35,634 nt of DNA from Gammaproteobacteria bacterium (GTDB lineage Bacteria > Pseudomonadota > Gammaproteobacteria > Arenicellales > JAANXG01): contig JAHEKE010000033.1 of assembly GCA_024638505.1 (NCBI GenBank), forward strand, positions 1 through 35,634. The letters are read 5' to 3'. The translations under genes were made by a program, and so were the position numbers. A model generated the notes under the pieces. That model was not told the DNA's origin and did not search any database. It worked only from the letters and a program-made list of their open reading frames with translations. Shown here piece after piece: positions 8,341 through 16,700 of this stretch (the first letter of the stretch is position 1; each line of letters opens with the position of its first letter).

Positions 8341-8685
8341 TTGGCAGAACTTTCGATATTTAACATTCTGTCGATAACGATACTCGTCTTGGTCGTTTGG
8401 TACTTCTTTAACGCCATGCGTGCACGGGAAATAGCTACGACCGTCGTGCGCGAGTATTGTAACCAATCCCGGCTGCAATTTCTCGATGGGACAGTAGGAC
8501 TGCGGACCGTAGCGATTACGATACATCGAGGTAAGCTTAAGCTGAAACGACGGTATGAGTTTCATTATTCAGAATCCGATCACTCGCGTAAAATCGGACT
8601 ACTTGTCCTTATGGGTGATGCGGTTGAAAACTTCATTTTACATCAGCAAACTGCTTCACAAAGTGATACAAACCTTGAAGCCTGA
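8341..8685 (+). CDS. DUF3301 family membrane-anchored protein
   Basis: A 114-residue protein with an N-terminal transmembrane helix (about residues 7-24, FNILSITILVLVVWYFF) followed by a conserved cytoplasmic region: REIATTVVREYCNQSRLQFLDGTVGL, then a basic strand pair KLKLKRRYEFHYSES and GLLVLMGDAVENF. This is the DUF3301 pattern; function unknown. The start is TTG 8341, because the nearby ATGs at 8328 and 8334 are out of frame. Divergent from the macrodomain gene. Confidence 0.8.
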   Translation: MAELSIFNILSITILVLVVWYFFNAMRAREIATTVVREYCNQSRLQFLDGTVGLRTVAITIHRGKLKLKRRYEFHYSESDHSRKIGLLVLMGDAVENFILHQQTASQSDTNLEA

Positions 8686-8724
8686 CCTATAATATATAGA
8701 TGAACTCCACAACGCTATCAATGC

Positions 8725-9246
8725 ATGCTTACTAACAAAATACGCATAGCAGCCTGTTTAATCATCACCGCGTCGGCCACCCAGTCGGTCGTGGCCCAAT
8801 CTGATACACCGCGCATCACCCCGGAGACAATCGTACGTTATCTGTCACAAGACCTCTTTCTCTCCCCAGGAGTCGGCTTCAAGCAGGTGCAAGTCGGCCA
8901 ACCTTTTGCCAGGGTAGCGCAAGTCTGGGGGACTCCTAGTAAGGGGTTTGAGTCGTCTGAAACAGGCAACAAAGTCGTTTGGCTGTATCTGGCTAGAAAT
9001 TCATCGATATCTTTAACGGGCGGGTCCAACGTAAAAACCATCAGAATTGAGGGATCGTTCAATTCGCCCTTTGCATCAAGTGAAGGCGCGCATTTCGGCA
9101 TGACCCCGCACCAGGTTATTAGTATTTACGGACGACCAGAAGAAAATGAGGATCTTACCCACTTATCTTATCCATCTAAAGGCATTGAGTTTAGCTTCGA
9201 GCACGGTGGTTTGAAGTGGATGAGGGTTTTCCCCCCCAAATCTTAG
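8725..9246 (+). CDS. Secreted hypothetical protein with two BamE-like repeats
   Basis: A 173-residue protein with a cleavable signal peptide (LIITASATQSVVAQ, residues ~12-25). Two segments share a pattern also seen in BamE/SmpA: VGQPFARVAQVWGTP at about 56-70 and FGMTPHQVISIYGRP at about 125-139, each a helix entry followed by G-x-P. Between them is a beta-rich section. This resembles a tandem of small BamE-like alpha+beta units, but there is no lipobox, so it is probably soluble in the periplasm. I do not recognise a named family. It is convergent with the TPR gene, with 2 bp between the stops. Confidence 0.7.
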   Translation: MLTNKIRIAACLIITASATQSVVAQSDTPRITPETIVRYLSQDLFLSPGVGFKQVQVGQPFARVAQVWGTPSKGFESSETGNKVVWLYLARNSSISLTGGSNVKTIRIEGSFNSPFASSEGAHFGMTPHQVISIYGRPEENEDLTHLSYPSKGIEFSFEHGGLKWMRVFPPKS

Positions 9247-9248
9247 TT

Positions 9249-9800
9249 TCAGACTGACTTATCACTCAACATTTTGTTGATTTGCATAATGTTCGAGCGT
9301 GCACCCTGTAAATGAGGGTTTATCTCAAGCGCCTTTTGAAATACCTCCCGCGCATCCTGCAGTTTGTTCTGCTTCATAAGGATCTGTCCCATACCGGAGA
9401 TTGCGCCGAAGTGTCGAGGTTCAAGCGCTAAGGTCTGCTTGATATCCTGCATGGACAGGCCGAATTCACCCATTAAATACAGTAACGTGGCTCGTCGATT
9501 CCATGCCTCTGCAAACTCCGGTTTTGCCTTAGTTACCCGGGTGAACGTGATTAGAGCCGACCTGTAGTCCCCCCGCGTCATAAAGATTACGCCCTTATCG
9601 AACAAGCCCTGCGTCTCGGCATCAGTCGCCTCGTACCAGACTTCCCAGATCTGCCGCGTTATTGTCTCGCCAGCCTCAGTTTGCTCTGTTTGCCGCAGTT
9701 GCTTAAACAGGTCCTCCAGACGGGGATCGTTTTGATCGGGAATAATCGTACTACTCCAACAGAGCAGAACGGCTGCCAAAAAGCGGGAGACTTTCTTCAT
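9249..9800 (-). CDS. Periplasmic TPR-repeat protein
   Basis: A 183-residue protein with an N-terminal signal-like segment (FLAAVLLCWSSTIIP) and at least three tetratricopeptide repeats from about residue 64: EGLFDKG-like start to RGDYRSALITFTRVTKAKPEFAEAW, NRRATLLYLMGEFGLSMQDIKQTLALEPRHFGA, and GMGQILMKQNKLQDAREVFQKALEINP. It is probably an exported scaffold. The Cys at position 14 has no proper lipobox context. Specific partner unknown. Confidence 0.8.
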   Translation of the reverse strand: MKKVSRFLAAVLLCWSSTIIPDQNDPRLEDLFKQLRQTEQTEAGETITRQIWEVWYEATDAETQGLFDKGVIFMTRGDYRSALITFTRVTKAKPEFAEAWNRRATLLYLMGEFGLSMQDIKQTLALEPRHFGAISGMGQILMKQNKLQDAREVFQKALEINPHLQGARSNIMQINKMLSDKSV

Positions 9801-9862
9801 ATCAGTACCATTGAGGCTCTACACATCATGCCAAACCAAGCGCGTCAGATTTTACCGCCGCT

Positions 9863-10366
9863 TCAAGTGAATGAAGAAGGCGGGAGATGAATTCTCAGTT
9901 CATGAAAAGCATTCTGATAAACATGTTTTTTGAAATCGATGATTTCCTCTACCGCGACCGCCCAATCTTTCCACATCCACTCATCGAACTCGGGCTTACA
10001 TGAAATATCGAGACGCACCTGCGATTCATCCCCGGTCAACTTTAGTAAATACCAAATCTGTTTCTGGCCTCTGAAATTCTGCTTTTTCTTGTAGCGCAAT
10101 TTCTTTATGTACGTGTTCGGCAGATCGTAACGTAACCACCTCTGAGTACGGGCAACCACCTTGACATGATCAGGAGCCAACCCCACTTCCTCGTTAAGTT
10201 CACGATACATTGCTTCATCTAACGTCTCGTTCGACCTTATTCCACCCTGTGGAAACTGCCAACCGTCATGGTTGCAGCGTCGTGCCCAGAATACCTTGTT
10301 ACAATGATTAAATAGAATTATGCCAACGTTTCGTCGGTATCCGTCTTGTGCGTGCTTGAAAAGCAT
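9863..10366 (-). CDS. rppH: RNA pyrophosphohydrolase RppH
   Basis: RppH removes pyrophosphate from mRNA 5' triphosphates and starts 5'-end-dependent decay. The 167-residue protein begins DGYRRNVGIILFN after a short leader and carries the Nudix box GGIRSNETLDEAMYRELNEEVGL (residues ~41-63), preceded by the diagnostic WQFPQGG. RppH-specific features follow: WLRYDLP, a basic stretch (KKLRYKKKQ), GQKQIWYLL and PEFDEWMWKDW. Slightly different N-terminus from E. coli (MLFKHAQDGYR instead of MIDDDGYR). Confidence 0.95.
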   Translation of the reverse strand: MLFKHAQDGYRRNVGIILFNHCNKVFWARRCNHDGWQFPQGGIRSNETLDEAMYRELNEEVGLAPDHVKVVARTQRWLRYDLPNTYIKKLRYKKKQNFRGQKQIWYLLKLTGDESQVRLDISCKPEFDEWMWKDWAVAVEEIIDFKKHVYQNAFHELRIHLPPSSFT

Positions 10367-10487
10367 GATCTCTATTAGAATATCGCTCGTCTGTTATATT
10401 TTTCCATGAACAAGTTAGTTAAGCAATTCATCCTGATAATCCGGGCCAAAGCTGAGAAATTCACCATCACTGTGCCAAGGACGCCCT

Positions 10488-11138
10488 ATGACATTAGCTA
10501 TATTTGATCTGGACAACACGCTGTTAAGCGGCGACAGTGACCATGCCTGGGGGGAGTTTCTTATAGAGCAGGGGCTGGTTGATGCGCATTACCACGCCCA
10601 GAAGAACACTGAGCACTATGAGGATTACAAAGCGGGAAAACTGGACATTCATGAATTTATTGCCTTTCAACTAGAACCTCTGAAGAACAATCCCAGAGAA
10701 ATACTCGAACACACGCGAGCAAAATTTCTGCAAAAAGTAATTCAGCCAATGATCACTGATAAAGCACTAAATCTGGTGCAAAGCCACCGGCAGCAGGGGC
10801 ATACACTCATGATCATTACTGCCACCAATAGATTTATCACGCAACCTATCGCCGAAGAGTTTGGTATAGAACTTTTAATCGCCACGGAAGTGGAAGAGAT
10901 AGCTGGTCGTTTTACTGGCAGGACTTTCGATGTACCAAGTTTCAGCGAGGGGAAGGTAACCCGCTTAAAAGATTGGTTAGGAGGCAGTCAGGAAAATTTA
11001 AGGAACAGTTGGTTTTACTCTGATTCACACAACGACTTACCTTTACTTTATCTGGTTGATAACCCGGTAGCGTTAAATCCAGACCCTGTTCTCAGAGAAG
11101 AGGCAAGGCGGCGGCAATGGAAGATAATCGAATGGTAG
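10488..11138 (+). CDS. HAD-superfamily phosphatase, SerB-like subclass IB
   Basis: A 216-residue soluble hydrolase. HAD motif I is FDLDNTLL (nucleophile Asp7, acid Asp9), motif II is ITATNRF, the motif III Lys is in EGKVTRL, and motif IV is YSDSHNDLPLL. The helical cap between residues ~15 and 85 is typical of HAD-IB enzymes, which include phosphoserine phosphatase and histidinol-phosphatase-like members. Exact substrate cannot be assigned. ATG 10488 is preceded by AAGGA at good spacing. It is divergent from rppH. Confidence 0.85.
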   Translation: MTLAIFDLDNTLLSGDSDHAWGEFLIEQGLVDAHYHAQKNTEHYEDYKAGKLDIHEFIAFQLEPLKNNPREILEHTRAKFLQKVIQPMITDKALNLVQSHRQQGHTLMIITATNRFITQPIAEEFGIELLIATEVEEIAGRFTGRTFDVPSFSEGKVTRLKDWLGGSQENLRNSWFYSDSHNDLPLLYLVDNPVALNPDPVLREEARRRQWKIIEW

Positions 11139-11198
11139 TTAATTTAGCCAGCACTTACCCCTCAACCGGAACAACCCTGGGTGTTGCTCAGAGGCGAG

Positions 11199-12110
11199 CT
11201 AAAAGCTTCCCTCCTCAATATCCTCACAGTGAGACTCAGCAAATTCTAAAAACTCCTCCATCGCACGCAGTCTGAACTTCTGTCGCTGGTAGACTATCGA
11301 AAACGGCCGCTTCATCGGAGGGTCAAGCGAAATCGCACATAAGATTCCAAGCTTGAGTTCTTTAACCAGAGTAGTCTCCGAAATAATGGTCACGCCAAGT
11401 CCAGCCTGCACAGCGCTTTTCACAGATTCTGGACTGCCGAACTCCATGGTCGTTTTCAAATCATCAAAATTCAAACCAAACTGACTGAAATAACTGGCAA
11501 TAACCTCTCGAGTTCCAGACCCTTCCTCACGCGCAATAAATGCAAAAGGCAGCACCTGCTCAGCCGTCACGCTTTTAGCCTTGGCCAGTTCGTGATCGGG
11601 GGGGCAAACCAGCATCAATTCATCACACCAGCAGACTTTGACCACCATGTTTTTATTGTTGACAGGAGCCTCGACTATACCAACATCAATTTCATTGTTT
11701 TCAACCATGTGCACTATGCCAACTGTATTCGATACCTTGAGACGCAACCGCACATCTGGATATTTTTTTTGGAATTCGCCTAGGAGCGTCGGTATTCGGT
11801 ACTCTGCGATAGTGGTGCTCGCACCAATTATCAATACGCCAATCACATCACCGGTAAGTTTACGTACCTGGTTATCCATTTCATTGTACAAACCGATAAT
11901 GCGTTCTGCGTAGGCAAATACTTCCTCCCCTGCTTGAGTTAAGCTGATTCGGTTATGGGTACGATCAAACAGTCGGGTATTGAAATATTCTTCGAGCTGA
12001 CGAATTTGAAATGTGACGGCGGGCTGGGTCATATGCAACGACTCCGCAGCCTTGGTAAAGCTCAAAAGGCGGGCTACCGTATAAAAAACCTGGAGTCGTC
12101 TGTCTGCCAT
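11199..12110 (-). CDS. LysR-family transcriptional regulator (CysL/CbbR-like)
   Basis: The N-terminal winged helix-turn-helix is RLQVFYTVARLLSFTKAAESLHMTQPAVTFQIRQLEEYFNTRLFDRTH in form (described here by its start at about residue 4 and end at about 51). It is followed by a LysR substrate-binding domain with IGASTTIAEYRIPTLLGEF and REEGSGTREVI. From ATG 12110 (MADRRLQ) it has 303 residues, the usual length. The frame also opens at ATG 12137, but that codon is part of a TATAATG sequence that looks like a -10 element, so 12110 is preferred. The effector is unknown; relatives respond to sulfur, carbon-fixation or nitrogen metabolites. A perfect palindrome lies exactly over its 5' end. Divergently placed neighbours give no clear target. 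Confidence 0.85.
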   Translation of the reverse strand: MADRRLQVFYTVARLLSFTKAAESLHMTQPAVTFQIRQLEEYFNTRLFDRTHNRISLTQAGEEVFAYAERIIGLYNEMDNQVRKLTGDVIGVLIIGASTTIAEYRIPTLLGEFQKKYPDVRLRLKVSNTVGIVHMVENNEIDVGIVEAPVNNKNMVVKVCWCDELMLVCPPDHELAKAKSVTAEQVLPFAFIAREEGSGTREVIASYFSQFGLNFDDLKTTMEFGSPESVKSAVQAGLGVTIISETTLVKELKLGILCAISLDPPMKRPFSIVYQRQKFRLRAMEEFLEFAESHCEDIEEGSF

Positions 12111-12137
12111 GAACCTTGTACACTGAACAAGGTTCAT
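12109..12137. promoter_or_regulatory. Perfect inverted repeat (11-7-11), probable operator at the LysR gene start
   Basis: ATGAACCTTGT (12109-12119) and its exact reverse complement ACAAGGTTCAT (12127-12137) flank 7 bases. On the minus strand it lies between the TATAAT (12143-12138) and the preferred ATG, so it would cover the transcription start and block initiation if bound. LysR proteins commonly autoregulate, so self-binding is the simple guess, but an 11-bp symmetric arm is longer than the T-N11-A LysR core. Confidence 0.6.
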
Positions 12138-12143
12138 TATAAA
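12138..12143 (-). promoter_or_regulatory. -10 element of the LysR gene
   Basis: Minus-strand TATAAT at 12143-12138 is a perfect -10 hexamer. No convincing -35 is seen at 16-18 bp upstream (best TTAGCT, 17 bp). An AT-rich ATAAA-N5-TTTAT symmetry overlaps it. It implies transcription from about 12131 and excludes the ATG at 12137 as the start codon. Confidence 0.45.
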
Positions 12144-12203
12144 GAATTTTTATGGCAAAGCTAAGAAAAAGTATTAAAGTGCCGAACCGGTATATTAAGT
12201 TAG

Positions 12204-13361
12204 TCAGAATCCGTCCAGTTTTAGCTTGAGGTCGGTTGCGCTGGAAGCATTTTGCAAAGCCATTTCCTCGCTGATCTCACCGCTTTTTACAAGTTCCAAC
12301 AGGTGTTGATCAAAAGATAGCATACCTTCGACGGTTGCCTCTTTTTTAACCAAATCAGCAATATCCTTAACTCGCAGTGGATCAAGAACAAGCTCCTGTA
12401 CCCGAGGACTCACGGTCATGATTTCACATGCCACCACCCGGCCTTTACCACCTACACGCGGCAGCAGGCGCTGAGCGACTACGGCCCTTAAGTTTTGCGC
12501 CAGTTTCGATCGCACCGTTGGCTGAGCATCTGGAGGAAATGTTGATATCATTCGCGTGATCGTTTCAGCAGTGGCTGGCGCGTGCAAAGTCGAAAATACC
12601 AAGTGCCCCGTTTCTGCAGCCGTTAATGCGGTCTCTATTGTTTGGATTTCACGCATCTCCCCAAGCAAGATCACGTCTGGATCCTCACGTAAAGCCGCCG
12701 TCATGGCCATCGGAAATGTTGTTGCATCCACGCCTAGTTCCCTTTGAGAAATGATACAGCGCTGCTCTTTAAAGATGTATTCGATCGGGTCTTCTATGGT
12801 TATGATGTGTTTCGCGTAATTGAAGTTAATCTCATTGATTAATGTTGCGATGGTGGTTGATTTACCTGAACCGGTTGCGCCAGTTAATAAAACAAGTCCA
12901 CGCTCGAATCGTACAAAATCCCTGATCGCTGCCGGCAATTTTAACTCTTCCGGAGATGGTATTTTGCTGTGTATCACACGCAGCGCCATAGCGATGGTGC
13001 CCCGTTGATAATAAATATTTACCCGAACACGCCCAACATTTTGAATACCGATAGATATATCAACCTGGTAATCACGCTCGAAAATTTCCCAATGCCTCGG
13101 TTTCATCAATTTTCGCGCCAGATTCTCCATATCCTGTGCAGATAACACGGGGTACTCACGCATCGGGCGCAAGGTCCCATCCACGCGAAAAATCGGGTGA
13201 TTTTTAACGCGGATATGAATATCTGACGCACGCACGTTCACCGCCTTTCCAAGGACGTGCCCGATAAACTTAACTGCATCTCCTCCCTCAGCCGAAGGGG
13301 CGACCGGGAGTTGATTATTCTTTATTTGCGCAACGGCAGGCTCATTCATGCGTTTTGTCAC
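12204..13361 (-). CDS. PilT/PilU-family type IV pilus retraction ATPase
   Basis: A 385-residue secretion-type hexameric ATPase. It has an N-terminal PAS-like domain (KAVNVRASDIHIRVKNHPIFRVDG), Walker A GATGSGKSTT, the Asp box IITIEDPIEYIF, Walker B DPDVILLGEMR and the His box TGHLVFSTLHAPATAETI. The end KKEATVEGMLSFDQHLLELVKSGEISEEMALQNAS resembles the PilU side of the family more than PilT. The PilT retraction motif AIRNLIRE is not conserved: the corresponding place reads SPRVQELVLD. No other pilus genes are in the window. Cytoplasmic, at the base of the pilus machine. Confidence 0.88.
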   Translation of the reverse strand: MTKRMNEPAVAQIKNNQLPVAPSAEGGDAVKFIGHVLGKAVNVRASDIHIRVKNHPIFRVDGTLRPMREYPVLSAQDMENLARKLMKPRHWEIFERDYQVDISIGIQNVGRVRVNIYYQRGTIAMALRVIHSKIPSPEELKLPAAIRDFVRFERGLVLLTGATGSGKSTTIATLINEINFNYAKHIITIEDPIEYIFKEQRCIISQRELGVDATTFPMAMTAALREDPDVILLGEMREIQTIETALTAAETGHLVFSTLHAPATAETITRMISTFPPDAQPTVRSKLAQNLRAVVAQRLLPRVGGKGRVVACEIMTVSPRVQELVLDPLRVKDIADLVKKEATVEGMLSFDQHLLELVKSGEISEEMALQNASSATDLKLKLDGF

Positions 13362-13446
13362 AACTTTCTCTCAACTTGCCTAGTGTAAAGCATAGCAAGG
13401 ATTCTAAAATATGTAAGGCAAACGCTAGATCAGCAGTAAGATTAAT

Positions 13447-14535
13447 CTACGTCTTGAAGCGCGCCTCAGCGGCACCGCTATCGAGTACGGCTCTAATAAA
13501 TTGGGCACACTCTTTTATCGGCTTTTGCTTTACATGAGCGAGTAATAATGCACCTGAATAAACCAGACTGTCGTAGGCGAGCCCTCGATTTCCACGCAGA
13601 GCAGCTTCACCAGCGCGGGCTGCCGCATCGGCAATAGCGTCGACATTAATCGTTTCATTCCCCTCAGTTGAACTGGTCAATTCCGCGGGGAGCGGGAGCG
13701 CCCGATGAGAGGCGTTTTCAATACCAGCCATCGCAGGCTCGATTCGTAACTCTTTGTCCGCACTATCTTCGTAAAACTGGACCGCTTTTGATGGCTGCTG
13801 CAGGGAGGGAATTACACCTCCCTCTACCCCGCGAACGATCATGGCCGATTGATAGCCGGCATGACGCGCCAACATTGTGTAAATTGGTGGATAGGGTTTA
13901 TGCACATAACCCGTCAATAAGTGGGTGCGTTTTTTCGCACTAAAAGGCTTCAACGCGACTTCTATTGTCGTCAAGCATGTTCTCTTAACCATAAGATCGC
14001 GCAACTCAAGCAATTGATGTAAACCCGGACATGAGACACTTTGATCAAGATACGCCCAGCCAATATCTGATTCCGTGATCCGGTCGGCCACACTTGCCAG
14101 GCTCAAATTGACGTCGTACCCTGCTGCAGCCAGAACCTTATGCTGTGTTACTCCGTATTTCGGACCAACTGCTTTGACTCCGTGGCAAACCGTCGGCACG
14201 CCACAGGCCGCCATGACTGGCGCCAGAAAAGCAGATATCGGCAAACCACGCGCGTAACCATTAAACGGGTCGGTGACCTCCACCAATTCATCCACCGCAA
14301 CCTCAGTTTGTTGGGTTGCCTCTAACAGCGCTCTCTGTACACCCAGCAGTTCATCATTAGTTTCGCGCTTCATTCTAAGGGCAATGAAAAACAAGCCTGC
14401 TTGCACCGGGTTAACTTCACCTCGCAGAACCGAATTTGCCCCCGAATAAGCTTCATCTATAGAGATATCTTTACTTAGTTCCGGTCCGGTTGCTATTTTT
14501 TGCAGTATGGGCCGCATAGTCGATTGTTGAATCAT
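13447..14535 (-). CDS. TrpD2/YbiB-like protein (anthranilate phosphoribosyltransferase fold)
   Basis: A 362-residue member of the nucleoside phosphorylase/TrpD fold, with the family start ILQKIATGPELSKDISIDEAYSGANSVLRGEVNPVQAGLFFIALRMKRET and the catalytic-region segment CHGVKAVGPKYGVTQHKVLAAAG. The tryptophan-pathway TrpD loop KHGNRSxSSxxGSAD is replaced by CHGVKAVGPKYGVT, so it is unlikely to make tryptophan. TrpD2 proteins such as E. coli YbiB bind nucleic acid. Starts 1 bp after the hybrid kinase gene, so the two are one operon. Confidence 0.75.
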   Translation of the reverse strand: MIQQSTMRPILQKIATGPELSKDISIDEAYSGANSVLRGEVNPVQAGLFFIALRMKRETNDELLGVQRALLEATQQTEVAVDELVEVTDPFNGYARGLPISAFLAPVMAACGVPTVCHGVKAVGPKYGVTQHKVLAAAGYDVNLSLASVADRITESDIGWAYLDQSVSCPGLHQLLELRDLMVKRTCLTTIEVALKPFSAKKRTHLLTGYVHKPYPPIYTMLARHAGYQSAMIVRGVEGGVIPSLQQPSKAVQFYEDSADKELRIEPAMAGIENASHRALPLPAELTSSTEGNETINVDAIADAAARAGEAALRGNRGLAYDSLVYSGALLLAHVKQKPIKECAQFIRAVLDSGAAEARFKT

Positions 14536-14536
14536 A

Positions 14537-16591
14537 TTAATGGCGTTTAAGTCTGCGAGAGAAAAAGAGGGATTTCAGGCGGACATACTCTTGCTCCAAT
14601 CCATCAATCAACACCCCACAGTCAGCACGCATGTCTTTTAACATAAATAACTCCAAATCCTGAGCGCAATTTGCCAATGCTTCGGCTCCCACGTAAGCCG
14701 CGGACCCTTTGATTTTATGTGCTGTTTTCTGAACAGTTTCGTATTCGCCACTGGCATTTGCATCTCTTAGTTTAGTTATCTCGTCCATATAAACATCAAG
14801 CACCTTCACAACACTCTTCAACCAGAGTTCCTTATTGCCGGAAGCCAACGTTATACCGCGCTCAGAGTTCAATACCGGTGCATTAAGAGATGTCGGCGAC
14901 GCTTGACCCCTTGCAGAATTCACTTCGACACGCGCCGGAAACATCTTCTGCACAGCGCCAAACAAGGCTTCGCCTTCAACCGGCTTCGCTAAAACTGCAT
15001 GGAAACAGTTCAACGGAAAATTACCGTCTTGCTGACCAAATACATCCGCTGTAACCGCGATGACTACTGGCTTCTGCTTTAGATTCATGTTCAGCAGCCG
15101 TCTAGTCGTTTCGATGCCGTCCATATCTGCCATATGGATATCCATAAATATAACGTCGTATACGTTCCGCTGACACAAAAGCAACGCATCCTCACCTGAC
15201 ACAGCAACATCCGTACAAAATCCGTGGGATGTTAATAATTCCCGCATGAAGCTTCGATTAACACCGTTGTCATCAACTACCAGGGCACTTAGTTTATTGA
15301 CCTTAAAATCAAGTGTTTTTTCGGATGTTGTGTGACCAATTTCCGCACCTGCCTTGATGGTAGTGAACGGTAAATCTACAGTTACCCTGGTGTATTTTCC
15401 CAGCTCACTGTCAATTGAAATCTTGCCATTCATCTTATCAATAATACTTTTAGCGATACTCAACCCTAATCCTGTTCCCTCAAATCGCCGGTTAAAACCA
15501 ATTTCTATTTGTGTAAAGGGTTCAAATACTAAATTCAGTTTTTTTTGAGAGATGCCTACTCCAGTATCTTCAATTATGAGTCTTACATTATCAATGCAAC
15601 CTTCAGATCCTGTCTTTTCCGCTGTAAAGTTAACTTTGCCCGATGATGTAAATTTGATTGCATTGCCAACCAAATTAAAAACTATTTCATTCAGCCTGGT
15701 AGGATCGGTCATTACGAAATCAGGAAGTTCCTGTTTAATATCAATAATCAGGTCAAGGTTGTTTTTTTGCGCCAGAGGCCGCAGAGATGCGATAGCGTCC
15801 TGTAACTCCTGCTTAAAGGCAACGGACCTCTCTTGCAGGGTTAATTCCCCCGCCTCTATTTTTGACATATCAAGCACGTTATTGACGATATTTCGGAGAT
15901 TGACCGCGGAATGCTCTATGTAATCCAGATAGCCCTCCAACTTCTGACTCAAAGTCTCCTTACGCATAAGATCTACAAAACCAACAATGCCCGTCAATGG
16001 TGTTCTCATCTCATGACTCATGGTAGCTAAGAACTGGCTTTTCGCTTTGTTAGCTGTATCAGCACGTTGTATAGCTGAACGAAGGTTACTAATGAGTTTG
16101 GTCGCATATATTGGAATAATCATTAAAGAAAAAATTATTCCCAAAGAAAAAGGTAGAGCGATCCCCCCCCAATACTCACTATTTATTATTACTAATGAAA
16201 ATAAAAAAATAGAAAAAGAAAGAGACATGTACAAATAGGCAATACCATATCGAAACCCATATCCAATAATTATCCAGATATAGATTGCAAATAAAAATAT
16301 CGCCGATTGCTCTCCGATGTATAACAGTGTACTTGTGCAAATTAAATCGGTTGAAATCGAATACAACCGGCGTATAACAGACTTACTTGGATTGAGTGCT
16401 ATCCAAGATATTATAAATACACTATTACTGATCGCTAACCATAACAAAATGTATTTGGGCCATTCGTTGAAGCTCCCAACCGAAAACGCATATCCGCAGA
16501 TTGCGGCTACCAACACTAACCTGATTAGAGCCTGCTCTGATTCTGTATCTGGACAATTCCTCAGACGCAACCAAAAGTTCTCTATTACCAT
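14537..16591 (-). CDS. RpfC-like hybrid sensor histidine kinase (multi-TM sensor, HisKA, HATPase, REC, Hpt)
   Basis: From ATG 16591 the protein has about 684 residues. A strong Shine-Dalgarno AAGGAGG lies 5 bases before this ATG, so the longer frame to 16627 is rejected. Order: roughly five transmembrane helices in the first ~180 residues, HisKA with the H-box FLATMSHEMRTPLTGIVGF, HATPase (NLVGNAIKFT, EDTGVGIS, GTGLGLSIAKSI), a receiver domain (VVDDNGVNRSFMREL, phosphorylated Asp in VIFMDIHMADMDG) and a C-terminal Hpt (TAHKIKGSAAYVGAEAL). The architecture matches RpfC, the receptor of DSF fatty-acid signals, but there is no rpfF or rpfG nearby, so the ligand is open. The downstream TrpD2-like gene is in the same operon. 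Confidence 0.85.
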   Translation of the reverse strand: MVIENFWLRLRNCPDTESEQALIRLVLVAAICGYAFSVGSFNEWPKYILLWLAISNSVFIISWIALNPSKSVIRRLYSISTDLICTSTLLYIGEQSAIFLFAIYIWIIIGYGFRYGIAYLYMSLSFSIFLFSLVIINSEYWGGIALPFSLGIIFSLMIIPIYATKLISNLRSAIQRADTANKAKSQFLATMSHEMRTPLTGIVGFVDLMRKETLSQKLEGYLDYIEHSAVNLRNIVNNVLDMSKIEAGELTLQERSVAFKQELQDAIASLRPLAQKNNLDLIIDIKQELPDFVMTDPTRLNEIVFNLVGNAIKFTSSGKVNFTAEKTGSEGCIDNVRLIIEDTGVGISQKKLNLVFEPFTQIEIGFNRRFEGTGLGLSIAKSIIDKMNGKISIDSELGKYTRVTVDLPFTTIKAGAEIGHTTSEKTLDFKVNKLSALVVDDNGVNRSFMRELLTSHGFCTDVAVSGEDALLLCQRNVYDVIFMDIHMADMDGIETTRRLLNMNLKQKPVVIAVTADVFGQQDGNFPLNCFHAVLAKPVEGEALFGAVQKMFPARVEVNSARGQASPTSLNAPVLNSERGITLASGNKELWLKSVVKVLDVYMDEITKLRDANASGEYETVQKTAHKIKGSAAYVGAEALANCAQDLELFMLKDMRADCGVLIDGLEQEYVRLKSLFFSRRLKRH

Positions 16592-16627
16592 CTCATCCTC
16601 CTTGTATGCCTTGGTACGTCGCCGCAT

Positions 16628-16635
16628 ATTATAAT
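16628..16635. promoter_or_regulatory. Overlapping -10-like hexamers between kinase and cysG
   Basis: ATTATAAT at 16628-16635 gives TATAAT on both strands: minus 16633-16628 for the kinase operon and plus 16630-16635 towards cysG. Good -35 boxes are not visible for either. The intergenic segment 16592-16700 is very AT-rich, in line with a shared divergent promoter region. Confidence 0.35.
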
Positions 16636-16700
16636 TGATAATAAATTTATATTGCGATTATGCGTCATGAATCTTGAATTCAAACATCTTAGTGATGTAA

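Noticed and set aside
12111-12137. LysR start at ATG 12137
   Set aside because: The ATG is part of a TATAATG -10-like element and the added nine residues are outside the conserved LysR N-terminus.
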